Shown here piece after piece: positions 1 to 8,183 of a DNA stretch of 64,000 nucleotides. Source of the DNA: Alkalicoccus daliensis. GTDB taxonomy: Bacteria > Bacillota > Bacilli > Bacillales > Salisediminibacteriaceae. The notes under the pieces were generated by a model. It did not search any database and was not told where the DNA came from. It saw nothing but the letters and a program-made list of their open reading frames with translations. The stretch is from assembly GCF_900103955.1 (NCBI RefSeq), contig NZ_FNIL01000011.1:49966-113965 (forward strand). Reading direction: 5' to 3'. Made by a program: the position numbers and the translations under genes. Each line of letters starts with the position of its first letter. Position 1 is the first letter of the stretch.

Positions 1-1040
1 GAAAACGGATAGATTTCTGCAGTTGTGTCCTCATATTGCTTCCATTGAGCCAGAATATAATCAGATGCTTCCACTACAGAATTTTTGTTTTCTCCTTTTA
101 CTCTCAGCACGGACATCGGCCATTTCACTTTCGCTGCAGTAACGCCGCTGTAATGCTTCACATCCACAGTTTCTTCCTCTTCCGCTCTTGCCATCGGAAA
201 CTCATACTTCCCTGCCTGATAATGATCATGACTTAAAATAGAGCCGCCTACGATCGGCAGATCCGCATTCGATCCGATAAAATAATGCGGATACTGTTCC
301 ACAAAATCCAACAGCCGCTGAAATGTCTGCTTCGTAATTTTCATTGGATCGTGGGAAGCTTTTAAGACGATTGCATGCTCATGATAATACACATATGGAG
401 AAAACTGCACATGCCAGTTTTCCTCTGCAAGCGTTACAGGAATCGTCCGCAGGTTCTGTCTTGCTGGATGATTCATTCTTCCCGCATAGCCGACATTTTC
501 CCGGCAGAGCAGGCAGAGCGGATAGTTCGCCGTGGCAGCCTGCTTTGCTGCTTGAATTTCTTTTGGATCTTTTTCCGGCTTTGATAAATTGATAGTAATA
601 TCCAGATCTCCAAATTCTGTCGGAGTCCGCCAGCTCATATTTTTCGCAATACGGTCTCTGCGGATATAATCAATATCCTGATTCCACTTGTAGAACCAGG
701 CAGTTGCTGCTTCCACTCCTTTTTCCTCCTGTATCTGCCTGAAAAAGCTGATAATTCCAGAAGGACGCTCTGCCAATACGCCCATCAATTTCGTATCCAG
801 CAGGTCCTGTTCTGTGACAGTATTATCTTTTAATACACCCGTTTCCGCAGCCCAGGCAAGAATTTCAGCTTTTATTTCCGGAAGCTCGCGTGGTTCAAGG
901 TCCGCTCCAGGCATTTCTAAAGATTCCTGCAGCCCCAGCTTTTCCATCAGCTGATTTTTTATAAAAACAATATCTTCTTCTTCCACCAGTGCCTTCTTTT
1001 TTGCATAAGCGATCAGCTCATTTAATAATGCATCTATCAT
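1..1040 (-). CDS. galT: UDP-glucose--hexose-1-phosphate uridylyltransferase, 3' end off the window
   Basis: This gene transfers UMP from UDP-glucose to galactose-1-phosphate in the cytosolic Leloir pathway. The reverse translation starts MIDALLNELIAYAKKKALVE and stays open to base 1, giving about 346 residues of a family that is usually near 500. The SHDHYQAG segment near the window edge is the histidine-containing active-site motif of the Firmicute (type 2) GalT family, and a CxxC pair (PLCLLC) lies upstream of it. The ATG at 1040 overlaps the galE stop as TAATG, so translation is probably coupled to galE. It is the last visible gene of a galK-galE-galT operon. The C-terminus is missing only because the window ends. 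Confidence 0.95.
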   Translation of the reverse strand, partial: MIDALLNELIAYAKKKALVEEEDIVFIKNQLMEKLGLQESLEMPGADLEPRELPEIKAEILAWAAETGVLKDNTVTEQDLLDTKLMGVLAERPSGIISFFRQIQEEKGVEAATAWFYKWNQDIDYIRRDRIAKNMSWRTPTEFGDLDITINLSKPEKDPKEIQAAKQAATANYPLCLLCRENVGYAGRMNHPARQNLRTIPVTLAEENWHVQFSPYVYYHEHAIVLKASHDPMKITKQTFQRLLDFVEQYPHYFIGSNADLPIVGGSILSHDHYQAGKYEFPMARAEEEETVDVKHYSGVTAAKVKWPMSVLRVKGENKNSVVEASDYILAQWKQYEDTTAEIYPF

Positions 1041-2038
1041 TACTTCTCACCTGCTTTATACCCCTGGGGATATTTTTGATGCCAGTCCCAAGCCGTTTTT
1101 ACAATTGCCTTCAAATCGGAAAACTCCGGCTTCCATCCAAGTGTTTTCTGCGCTTTTTGAGAAGATGCTACAAGCGCTGCAGGGTCTCCCGCTCGTCGGG
1201 GGGCAATTTCCCGGGAAATACTTTTCCCTGTCACTTCTTCGACGGTATCAATCACCTGCTGCACACTGAAGCCATTGCCGTTACCCAGGTTGAATACATC
1301 GGAAGCGCCTCCCTCTCTCAGGTAATTCAGCGCTTTTACATGTGCCTGAATTAAATCTTCTACATGAATATAATCACGGATGCATGTTCCATCTTCAGTG
1401 GGGTAGTCGTCTCCAAAAACATAGATCTTCTCCCGCTGGCCAAGGGCGACCTGCAGAATAATAGGAATCAAGTGAGTTTCCGGATGATGGTCTTCGCCGA
1501 TATCATATTTGGAATGTGCGCCTGCAACATTAAAATAACGGAGTGCCACGTATTCTATTCCATACGCCTCTTTGCACCAGTGCATCATTTCTTCCATGGC
1601 AAGCTTCGTCTGTCCGTAAGGATTGGTCGGCTTCGTTACAGACTCCTCAGTGATAGGCACCTCTTCAGGTTCACCGTAGGTCGCAGCAGTAGAGGAAAAT
1701 ACAATTCTTTTTGCGCCATACTGCTTCATTTTCTTTAGAAGGCAGAGCATACCGTAAACGTTATTATCATAATAATCGAGAGGCTGCTCCATGCTTACTC
1801 CTACTAGTGAATCTGCTGCAAAATGAATTACTTCTTCAATCTGGTGATTTGAAAAAACGGTGTCAAGTATTTTATCGTCTCTTAAATCCCCTTTATAAAA
1901 GACGGCTTTATCCATTACAGCCTGCTCATGTCCCATCTGCAGATTATCAAGTACAATTACTTCTTCTCCTTGATCTATCAGCTCCGCTGTTCCATGACTT
2001 CCAATATAACCTGCGCCTCCACAAACTAATACTGCCAT
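1040..2038 (-). CDS. galE: UDP-glucose 4-epimerase
   Basis: GalE interconverts UDP-galactose and UDP-glucose with bound NAD. The 332-residue protein has the usual length for the extended SDR family. The Rossmann motif GGAGYIGSH is at residues 7-15, the SST stretch that supplies the catalytic Ser/Thr at 115-117, and the YxxxK pair is Tyr141/Lys145. The ATG at 2038 follows a strong AAAGGAGG site. It lies 48 bp downstream of galK and overlaps galT by one base, so the three genes form a tight operon. No anomaly was seen. Confidence 0.97.
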   Translation of the reverse strand: MAVLVCGGAGYIGSHGTAELIDQGEEVIVLDNLQMGHEQAVMDKAVFYKGDLRDDKILDTVFSNHQIEEVIHFAADSLVGVSMEQPLDYYDNNVYGMLCLLKKMKQYGAKRIVFSSTAATYGEPEEVPITEESVTKPTNPYGQTKLAMEEMMHWCKEAYGIEYVALRYFNVAGAHSKYDIGEDHHPETHLIPIILQVALGQREKIYVFGDDYPTEDGTCIRDYIHVEDLIQAHVKALNYLREGGASDVFNLGNGNGFSVQQVIDTVEEVTGKSISREIAPRRAGDPAALVASSQKAQKTLGWKPEFSDLKAIVKTAWDWHQKYPQGYKAGEK

Positions 2039-2086
2039 TGTACATTCCTCCTTTTATTTATACCGAAGCTGCTTTCCATGAAGCTG

Positions 2087-3247
2087 CTACAGTTCTTTCG
2101 CGCCGTCACCAATTCCCACTACGTAGAAATCAGGTTTGACCCCTGTCGCTTTTTCATAGTCTGCTTCGATTGCTTCAAGCGTCTGATCCATTCCTGTTTT
2201 TTTGACTAAGCTTACCGTGCATCCACCGAACCCGGCACCAGTCATTCTTGAGCCGATCACGCCTTCCTGGTTCCAGGCTGCCTCTGCAAGTGCGTCAAGT
2301 TCTTTTCCTGTCACTTCGTAATCATCCCGCAGCGAAGTGTGGGACTCATTCATCAGCTTGCCAAAGGCCGCCAGATTCCCTTCACTGAGTTTCCTCTGTG
2401 CTTCTACTGTGCGTGCATTTTCTTTCACCGCATGTTTTGCACGGCGGAGATTTGTTTCGTTTTGAATGAGATGGGATTTTTCCGCGAGTTCTCCAGGCGT
2501 CAGCTGGCAGAGATATTCGATATCGAGTTCCTGCTGCAGATCTTTCAGCGCTGCTTCACATTCGCTTCTTCTTTCATTATATTTGGAATCGGCCAGTCCA
2601 CGTCTTTTATTGGTATTTGCAATCACAAGTTTCATATCTTTCAGCTCGACCGGTGCGTATTCGTAATCCAGAGAATTACAGTCGAGGAGCATGGCATGAT
2701 TCTCCTTCCCCATGCCGATCGCAAACTGATCCATGATGCCGCAGTTGACGCCGATAAATTCATTTTCCGCTTTTTGCGCCAGCTGGACCATCCGGATGCG
2801 GTCCATGTGAAACTGCTGCATTGCATCCCAGGCAACCGCCGCTGCAAGTTCAATGGAAGCGGAAGAAGAAAGCCCTGCCCCGTTCGGAATATTTCCGTAA
2901 ACATATGCGTTAAATCCGCTGGTACCCGTATAACCATCTTCTGCGAATACAGAGAGCACCCCTTTTACGTAATTTGCCCAGTCGTGTGCTTCCTCATATT
3001 GCAGTTCATCCAGCGAGAAGGTAATTTCTCCTTTGTCTGTGAAATTACCGGAATATAAATGAACTTCCCGATCTTCTCTTGGCGACACTGCCATGTATGT
3101 TCCTACCGTCAGTGCACATGGAAAGACGTAACCTCCGTTGTAATCCGTATGTTCTCCTATTAAGTTTACTCTTCCAGGTGCAAAGAATACTCTTTCCGGG
3201 GAATGACCGTAGATTTCTTTATACGATTTCTGCACTTTTTCCTTCAT
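2087..3247 (-). CDS. galK: galactokinase
   Basis: Galactokinase phosphorylates galactose at C1 with ATP and opens the Leloir pathway. The 386 residues are normal for the GHMP kinase family. The galactokinase signature GRVNLIGEHTDYNGG is at 25-39, the phosphate-binding loop PNGAGLSSSAS at 121-131, the likely catalytic Asp at 173 (GIMDQF), and a third GHMP motif (MTGAGFGGC) near residue 340. The ATG is preceded by a GGGTGG ribosome site. It is the first gene of galKET. No galactose transporter or regulator is seen within the window on this side. Confidence 0.97.
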   Translation of the reverse strand: MKEKVQKSYKEIYGHSPERVFFAPGRVNLIGEHTDYNGGYVFPCALTVGTYMAVSPREDREVHLYSGNFTDKGEITFSLDELQYEEAHDWANYVKGVLSVFAEDGYTGTSGFNAYVYGNIPNGAGLSSSASIELAAAVAWDAMQQFHMDRIRMVQLAQKAENEFIGVNCGIMDQFAIGMGKENHAMLLDCNSLDYEYAPVELKDMKLVIANTNKRRGLADSKYNERRSECEAALKDLQQELDIEYLCQLTPGELAEKSHLIQNETNLRRAKHAVKENARTVEAQRKLSEGNLAAFGKLMNESHTSLRDDYEVTGKELDALAEAAWNQEGVIGSRMTGAGFGGCTVSLVKKTGMDQTLEAIEADYEKATGVKPDFYVVGIGDGAKEL

Positions 3248-3278
3248 AAAAAGCCACCCGCTTTCCGTTGGATTCTTT

Positions 3279-3317
3279 CTTAATTAAAATAATTAATTAA
3301 GTATTAGTTTTAGTATA
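3279..3317 (-). promoter_or_regulatory. candidate galKET promoter and operator palindrome
   Basis: A perfect 9-bp inverted repeat, CTTAATTAA and TTAATTAAG with a 5-bp spacer (3279-3301), sits about 30 bp upstream of the galK start. Just upstream on the minus strand (bases 3312-3317) is a TATACT -10-like box. The -35 region is weak (TTTTTC). The geometry places the palindrome just downstream of the -10, where a repressor would block transcription. Function is inferred, and AT-rich palindromes can arise by chance. Confidence 0.4.
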
Positions 3318-3514
3318 ACTTATTTTTTGGGAAAGAAAAAGGGTTCTTCTATATAAAGGTAGTTTGGGGCAGGTACAGTATTTAAGTTATTTCTCTCTGA
3401 TTCAGCGTGTTTAATGAAAAGAACGGTTTTCTGTCATTAGTGGTCTTCTGTCAATAAGCTCCCTTTCTGATTTTATGAAAGACGAATCTGATTTTAATTT
3501 AGGGAATTTTGCTT

Positions 3515-3780
3515 TTATTCATCGTTATTGGAGCTTAATTCATCATTAACGAAATACCACTTTTTGAAATAGTACATTTTCCTAATCTCAGGTTTTCAAA
3601 GAACCTGTGAGAAAACGGGCATTACTCTCGCAGTAACAAGGGTTACTCATCTACCATTGCAGTTTACTCATTTTTCACAGGATTTACTCACGTGCTGTCT
3701 GTTTACTCTCGCGCTGGAGGGCGTTACTCATTTTTTAAAAGGTATATTCCTATTTATTCACTTTTATGGACGTGGAATTC
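3515..3780. repeat. phased TTACTC repeat array in the gal-fru intergenic region
   Basis: The 736-bp gap between galK and fruR has no gene. TTACTC occurs six times, starting at 3622, 3643, 3664, 3684, 3703 and 3724, so successive spacings are 21, 21, 20, 19 and 21 bp, about two helical turns. Most copies continue as TTACTCA. The sequence between cores is not conserved. Degenerate forms (TTATTC, TAATTC, GAATTC) start at 3515, 3536, 3754 and 3775 with the same 21-bp phase within each pair. I do not recognise the element. It could be a multi-site protein-binding array or a decaying tandem repeat. Confidence 0.65.
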
Positions 3781-3900
3781 ATTTTTAACCAGCGTCCCCC
3801 ATCCCCCAGCTGGCTGATGTTTTGAATTAAGCACAGGAGAGCAGTCATCCTTTCCTAAAGTCTCCCTTCAAAAAACCGCCTATGACTGGTTTTAAATATT

Positions 3901-3954
3901 TTTGATTGTTTTTGAAATAAAATGATTGATTTTGATTGTTTGATCGTTTATGAT
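3901..3954 (+). promoter_or_regulatory. fruRKA promoter with repeated FruR-type operator
   Basis: TTGATT (3926-3931), a 17-bp spacer and TATGAT (3949-3954) make a good sigma-A promoter 30 bp upstream of fruR. The 10-mer TTTGATTGTT occurs exactly twice, at 3901 and 3931, thirty bases apart, with related TGATTGAT and TGATCGTTTA between and after. Direct repeats of this TGATTGTTT kind are typical of operators for DeoR-family sugar regulators, so autoregulation by FruR is inferred. Confidence 0.6.
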
Positions 3955-3983
3955 GTAGTTAACAACCAAATGAGGTGAAGCGA

Positions 3984-4742
3984 ATGTTAACTTTTGAACG
4001 ACAGCACGCAATCCTCAATCTGCTGCAAAAGCAGAAGATTGCTAAAATCGCTGAGCTTATCGATGCTACAGGTGCCTCTGAATCAACTATTCGACGCGAT
4101 CTGAGCGAACTTGAGCGACAGCAAAAATTAAAGCGCATACATGGCGGTGCCTCCCTTCCCTCCCGTAAATCAGATGAACCTGGAATGTCAGAGAAAATCA
4201 CTGCTTTTACGAAAGAAAAAGAGAGAATCGGCGCACTGGCAGCAAGCTACGTGGAGGATAATGATTCCATCTACATTGATGCCGGCACATCGACCGAAGC
4301 CATGATCAGTAAAATCACTGCGAAAAACGTCACCATTGTCACGAATGGACTAAATATTATCAACACTTCCATCCAGCATGATTTTTATACTTATGTGTTA
4401 GGAGGATATGTTAAAACCGGAACACACGCTTTTATCGGGAAAGCCGCTGCAGAAGCCATGCAGAAATACCGCTTTGATAAAGCTTTTCTCGGAACGAACG
4501 GAGTCGACCTTACCTTTGGATACTCCACCCCCGATCCGGAGGAAGCATATATCAAAGAACTTGCAATCCGCGAATCCCAGCAGGCTTTCATACTTGCGGA
4601 TTCTTCCAAGCTCGATCAGACGTCTTTTACCTGCTTCGGCTCTTTAAAAGATGCCACTCTTTTGACAGACAGCAATAAAGACACCTTAGAATATCTGCAT
4701 AAACTTGCAGAACAAACTTCTGTAGAGGCGGTGAAAATATGA
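3984..4742 (+). CDS. fruR: DeoR-family transcriptional repressor of the fructose operon
   Basis: This DNA-binding regulator of about 252 residues has an N-terminal DeoR helix-turn-helix (ERQHAILNLLQKQ, then ATGASESTIRRDLSELE) and a C-terminal sugar-phosphate-isomerase-like effector domain containing DAGTSTEAM and VTNGLNI. DeoR regulators of fru operons respond to fructose-1-phosphate. The start at 3984 is preferred because GAGGTG lies at 3972-3977 at normal spacing. An upstream in-frame GTG at 3975 falls inside that site. It is first in fruR-fruK-fruA and overlaps fruK by ATGA. Direct TTTGATTGTT repeats upstream are the probable operator. Confidence 0.93.
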   Translation: MLTFERQHAILNLLQKQKIAKIAELIDATGASESTIRRDLSELERQQKLKRIHGGASLPSRKSDEPGMSEKITAFTKEKERIGALAASYVEDNDSIYIDAGTSTEAMISKITAKNVTIVTNGLNIINTSIQHDFYTYVLGGYVKTGTHAFIGKAAAEAMQKYRFDKAFLGTNGVDLTFGYSTPDPEEAYIKELAIRESQQAFILADSSKLDQTSFTCFGSLKDATLLTDSNKDTLEYLHKLAEQTSVEAVKI

Positions 4743-5665
4743 TATATACGATGACCTTGAATCCTTCCGTGGATTATCTGGTAAGCGTTAACAATTTCCA
4801 GCTTGGTAAAACGAACCGTGCGGATACCCAGCGGATGGTTCCCGGCGGAAAAGGAATCAATGTTTCCAAAGTCCTTCAGTTATTTCATATTCCCACGAAG
4901 CTTTTCGGTTTTACCGCAGGTTTCACCGGAGAATTCATTCAAAACACACTTCAGAAGCAGGGACTTGATACCAGCTTTATCGAAGTGGAAGGAATGACGA
5001 GAATTAATGTAAAGCTGAAAACGGACGCTGAAACAGAAGTAAACGGCCAGTCTCCGGAGATTACCGAGCAGGATGCAGCAAAGCTCATTAAACAGCTGGA
5101 TCAGCTTCAGGAAGAAGATACGCTGGTGTTATCGGGAAGTCTTCCAACGAATCTTTCCCCTGACTTTTACGCCAGCCTGATGGAGGCTGCAGCGGTGAAA
5201 AATATAAGAACTGTGCTTGATACGAGTGGAGAACCACTCCGGTCCGGCCTGAAAGCGAATCCTTTTCTCATCAAGCCGAACATCGCTGAACTGGAGGCGC
5301 TTTACGATACAAAAACAGAAACGCAGGAAGAAGTTATTACTTTAGCAAAAAGAGCTGTAGAAGACGGTGCACAGCATGTGCTCGTTTCTTCCGGCGGCAG
5401 CCCGGCGCTTCTGGTAAGTAAAGAGCAGGTGCTGGAAGCTTCCGTTCCAAAAGGAGAAGTTAAAAACTCTGTCGGGGCAGGTGATTCTATGGTAGCAGGA
5501 TTTCTTTTCAGCCTTACTGAGAAAGACGACCTTGTGCAGGCACTTAAGACAAGCGTCGCCTTCGGATCAGCCACTGCTTTTTCCCAGGGATTTGTCACTG
5601 AAGAAACCTTTCAGCGGCTCCTCCCTGATATTCAGGTAAAAACATTTCAAATAGGAGGGAAATAA
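4739..5665 (+). CDS. fruK: 1-phosphofructokinase
   Basis: FruK phosphorylates fructose-1-phosphate, the product of the fructose PTS, to fructose-1,6-bisphosphate. The 308-residue protein belongs to the PfkB family. The first PfkB signature (GGKGINVS) is at 36-43 and the second, GAGDS, at 246-250 with catalytic base Asp249. Translation starts four bases inside fruR (ATGA) with GAGGCGGTG upstream, and fruA follows directly after its stop. The neighbours and length make fruK far more likely than tagatose-6-phosphate kinase. Confidence 0.95.
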   Translation: MIYTMTLNPSVDYLVSVNNFQLGKTNRADTQRMVPGGKGINVSKVLQLFHIPTKLFGFTAGFTGEFIQNTLQKQGLDTSFIEVEGMTRINVKLKTDAETEVNGQSPEITEQDAAKLIKQLDQLQEEDTLVLSGSLPTNLSPDFYASLMEAAAVKNIRTVLDTSGEPLRSGLKANPFLIKPNIAELEALYDTKTETQEEVITLAKRAVEDGAQHVLVSSGGSPALLVSKEQVLEASVPKGEVKNSVGAGDSMVAGFLFSLTEKDDLVQALKTSVAFGSATAFSQGFVTEETFQRLLPDIQVKTFQIGGK

Positions 5666-5666
5666 A

Positions 5667-7589
5667 ATGAAAATTACAGAGCTTCTAAAAAAAGAAACGA
5701 TGATTTTAGATCTGCAGGCAACGTCTAAAAATGAAGCCATTGAAGAACTCGCTGCGAAGCTTGATGATGCCGGCCATTTATCCGACCGTGCTTCCTTCAT
5801 CGAAGCTATTAAAAATAGAGAATCCCAGAGCTCCACAGGGATCGGGGAAGGCGTTGCTATCCCCCATGCGAAAACAGCAGCAGTAACAGAGCCTGCGATA
5901 GTGTTCGGCCGTTCCAAAGAAGGCATTGATTATGACGCACTCGACGGCGAAAAGAGCCATCTCTTCTTCATGATTGCAGCGAGTGAAGGTGCGAATGAAA
6001 CTCACCTTCAGGCACTTTCCCGTCTATCCACCCTCCTAATGGACGAAGAGTTCCGTGAGTCCCTTATGAGCGCTGATTCGACTGGCACAATTTTAAAAGC
6101 AGTGGATCTGAAAGAGAAAGAAAAGCTGAGTGCACAGGATGCAGAAGAGGAAAAAGAAAAAACACAGGCCAAAGATGGTTCCAAGCCTTACTTTGTCGCT
6201 GTTACAGGGTGCCCTACCGGGATTGCCCACACGTACATGGCGGCAGACGGACTGAAAGATGCAGCAAATAAGCTTGGCTATGATATCAAAGTGGAAACAA
6301 ATGGTTCTGACGGTGTGAAAAGCCGTCTTACGAAAGAAGATATCGAACGCGCTGATGCGGTTATCATCGCAGCAGACACGAAAATTGAAATGGACCGCTT
6401 TGACGGTAAAAAATTGATTAACGCACCTGTAACAGCAGGTATCCGAAAGCCGACGAAACTGCTTGAAGATGCTTATGAAGGCAACCTTTCTGTACACCGC
6501 GCTTCCGGTGAAAGCGGCGGAAGTGAAGAAGCAGGCACAGGCGGCAAGCGCTCTGTCGGTGCTGCAATCTATAAGCACCTGATGAGCGGTGTTTCCAATA
6601 TGCTTCCTTTCGTTGTCGGTGGTGGTATTCTCATTGCGCTTTCCTTCTTTTTCGAAGACCCGGTAAATGGTGAAATCACCTGGTTTGGTGAAATTCTTTC
6701 CACGATCGGCGGCGCAAACGCGTTCTTCCTGCTCGTGCCAGTACTTGCCGGTTTCATTGCCTACAGCATTGCTGACCGTCCTGGTTTTGCGGCCGGTATG
6801 GTCGGTGGTTTAATGGCAAGCACCGGAGAAGCGGGCTTCCTCGGCGGTATTGTCGCAGGTTTCCTTGCAGGTTACCTTGTACTTGGAATTCGCAGAGTCT
6901 TTAACTTTATGCCGAAGTCACTTGAAGGCATTAAAACGATCTTGATTCTTCCATTGTTTGGTATCTTTTTAACAGGTTTCATTATGTACTTCCTTGTAGT
7001 GCCGATGGCAGCGGTACAGACAACACTTGTCGGCTGGCTCAGCGGAATGGAAACAGGAAACGCAGTCATCCTTGGTATTATCCTTGGAGGTATGATGGCA
7101 GTAGATATGGGCGGACCGGTTAATAAATCCGCTTATGCATTTGGCATTGCAATGCTTGAGGCAAACACGCTTATGCCGATGGCTGCAATTATGGCCGGCG
7201 GTATGGTTCCGCCACTTGGAATCGCACTTGCTACAACACTGTTTAAAAACAAGTTTACGAGAGAACAGCAGGATGCAGGTAAGACAAACTATATCCTGGG
7301 TGCCTCTTTCATCACAGAAGGTGCGATCCCGTTCGCAGCGGCTGATCCAGCCCGAGTAATTCCATCGCTGATTGCCGGGTCCGCAACAGCAGGTGCACTA
7401 GCAATGCTGTTCGGAAATGCAACGCCTGCTCCTCACGGCGGAGTATTCGTTCTCCTTCTGGTTGAAAATTGGCCGATGTACATCGTAGCAATTTTAGCCG
7501 GAGCTTTCGTTACGGCAATCATGCTCAAGATTTTAAAGAAAGATATCAGTACAGGTACGACAACAACGACAAATTCAAAAGCTGCATAA
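5667..7589 (+). CDS. fruA: fructose-specific PTS permease EIIABC
   Basis: This 640-residue membrane permease imports fructose and delivers it as fructose-1-phosphate. Domain order is EIIA (about 1-150, phosphorylated His67 in IPHAKT), a charged linker, EIIB (about 172-275, Cys182 in VTGCPTGIAHTY) and the multi-spanning EIIC (about 295-630). All three domains look intact. AGGAGGG precedes the ATG. It ends the fru operon and is followed by a strong terminator. The single-chain A-B-C arrangement matches Bacillus FruA. Control by FruR is inferred from gene order. Confidence 0.96.
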   Translation: MKITELLKKETMILDLQATSKNEAIEELAAKLDDAGHLSDRASFIEAIKNRESQSSTGIGEGVAIPHAKTAAVTEPAIVFGRSKEGIDYDALDGEKSHLFFMIAASEGANETHLQALSRLSTLLMDEEFRESLMSADSTGTILKAVDLKEKEKLSAQDAEEEKEKTQAKDGSKPYFVAVTGCPTGIAHTYMAADGLKDAANKLGYDIKVETNGSDGVKSRLTKEDIERADAVIIAADTKIEMDRFDGKKLINAPVTAGIRKPTKLLEDAYEGNLSVHRASGESGGSEEAGTGGKRSVGAAIYKHLMSGVSNMLPFVVGGGILIALSFFFEDPVNGEITWFGEILSTIGGANAFFLLVPVLAGFIAYSIADRPGFAAGMVGGLMASTGEAGFLGGIVAGFLAGYLVLGIRRVFNFMPKSLEGIKTILILPLFGIFLTGFIMYFLVVPMAAVQTTLVGWLSGMETGNAVILGIILGGMMAVDMGGPVNKSAYAFGIAMLEANTLMPMAAIMAGGMVPPLGIALATTLFKNKFTREQQDAGKTNYILGASFITEGAIPFAAADPARVIPSLIAGSATAGALAMLFGNATPAPHGGVFVLLLVENWPMYIVAILAGAFVTAIMLKILKKDISTGTTTTTNSKAA

Positions 7590-7597
7590 TAAATCTT

Positions 7598-7630
7598 CCC
7601 CCATTTCTTATTAAGAAACGGGGGTTTTTT
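7598..7630 (+). terminator. intrinsic terminator of the fru operon
   Basis: CCCCC-A-TTTCTTA pairs with TAAGAAA-C-GGGGG, followed by seven T residues. It starts 9 bp after the fruA stop. Confidence 0.93.
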
Positions 7631-7720
7631 TGCATAGAAAAACCACCCGGGAACTGTTTCCCAGGCGGTACATATTTATCTTTCAGTCATTCTTCAAATA
7701 AACAAACTGCGTTGGCATTA

Positions 7721-7903
7721 TTATCTGCTGTTAAATCTCTCCATGCGTTTATCGTCTTTATTTTCTTTCACCACCAGGATCGCATGAATCATACCCGGCA
7801 CATAAAAAATTAATGTCAGGATCAGGTTAATGAAAGCCTGAAATGGCTTCCCGGAAAGAAATACAGCTACCGGCGGCAGCAGAATCGCTAAAATCCACAT
7901 CAT
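7721..7903 (-). CDS. YqaE/Pmp3-family small membrane protein
   Basis: This 60-residue protein has two hydrophobic helices, at about 3-18 (ILAILLPPVAVFL) and 23-45, and a short charged tail (KENKDDKRMER). That layout, with prolines in helix 1 and the segment INLILT-FYVPGMIHA, is typical of the Pmp3/YqaE family linked to membrane potential and salt or cold stress. The start at 7903 is chosen because AAAGAGGTG precedes it at ideal spacing. A longer upstream reading frame has no ribosome site. It stands alone between the fru terminator and a repeat-like segment. Confidence 0.85.
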   Translation of the reverse strand: MMWILAILLPPVAVFLSGKPFQAFINLILTLIFYVPGMIHAILVVKENKDDKRMERFNSR

Positions 7904-8039
7904 GTTTATCACCTCTTTAATTCCGCTTTTAACTCTTTCCTTCCCTTTTTTGACGGATTGCAAAACAAATTTCTTTTTTATTCTCTTTGTAAGATTGTGA
8001 ATGATATATTGTATGGTCAATGAATTCTTTGGTTTTTTC

Positions 8040-8122
8040 CAAAACAGTAAGGAAGCTGAAGAGCTCGTCGACGGCAGGTCTGCGGCAGCGAAGTTTTCTT
8101 TTTCAAAAATGAACATTAACAA
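8040..8122 (+). repeat. fragment of a dispersed repeat (family C)
   Basis: The stretch GCAGCGAAGTTTTCT followed by a purine-rich ATGA-CATTAACA-GC segment recurs at about 24777-24825, where it ends a longer repeat. Here only the end portion is present. No coding potential was seen. Confidence 0.4.
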
Positions 8123-8130
8123 AGCTGCAT

Positions 8131-8170
8131 AAAAAAAACACTGCCTCCCCTTTTAAAAAGGAAAGCAGTG
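8131..8170 (-). terminator. terminator of the acyl-CoA-dehydrogenase-like gene
   Basis: CACTGC (8139-8144) pairs with GCAGTG (8165-8170), with an inner CCTTTT/AAAAGG stem, and is followed on the minus strand by a run of eight U. Confidence 0.8.
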
Positions 8171-8183
8171 ATAAGTTTCATAA

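Noticed and set aside
3622..3729. The TTACTC array as a CRISPR
   Set aside because: The conserved unit is only about 6-8 bp, spacers are 13-15 bp and no cas genes are present.
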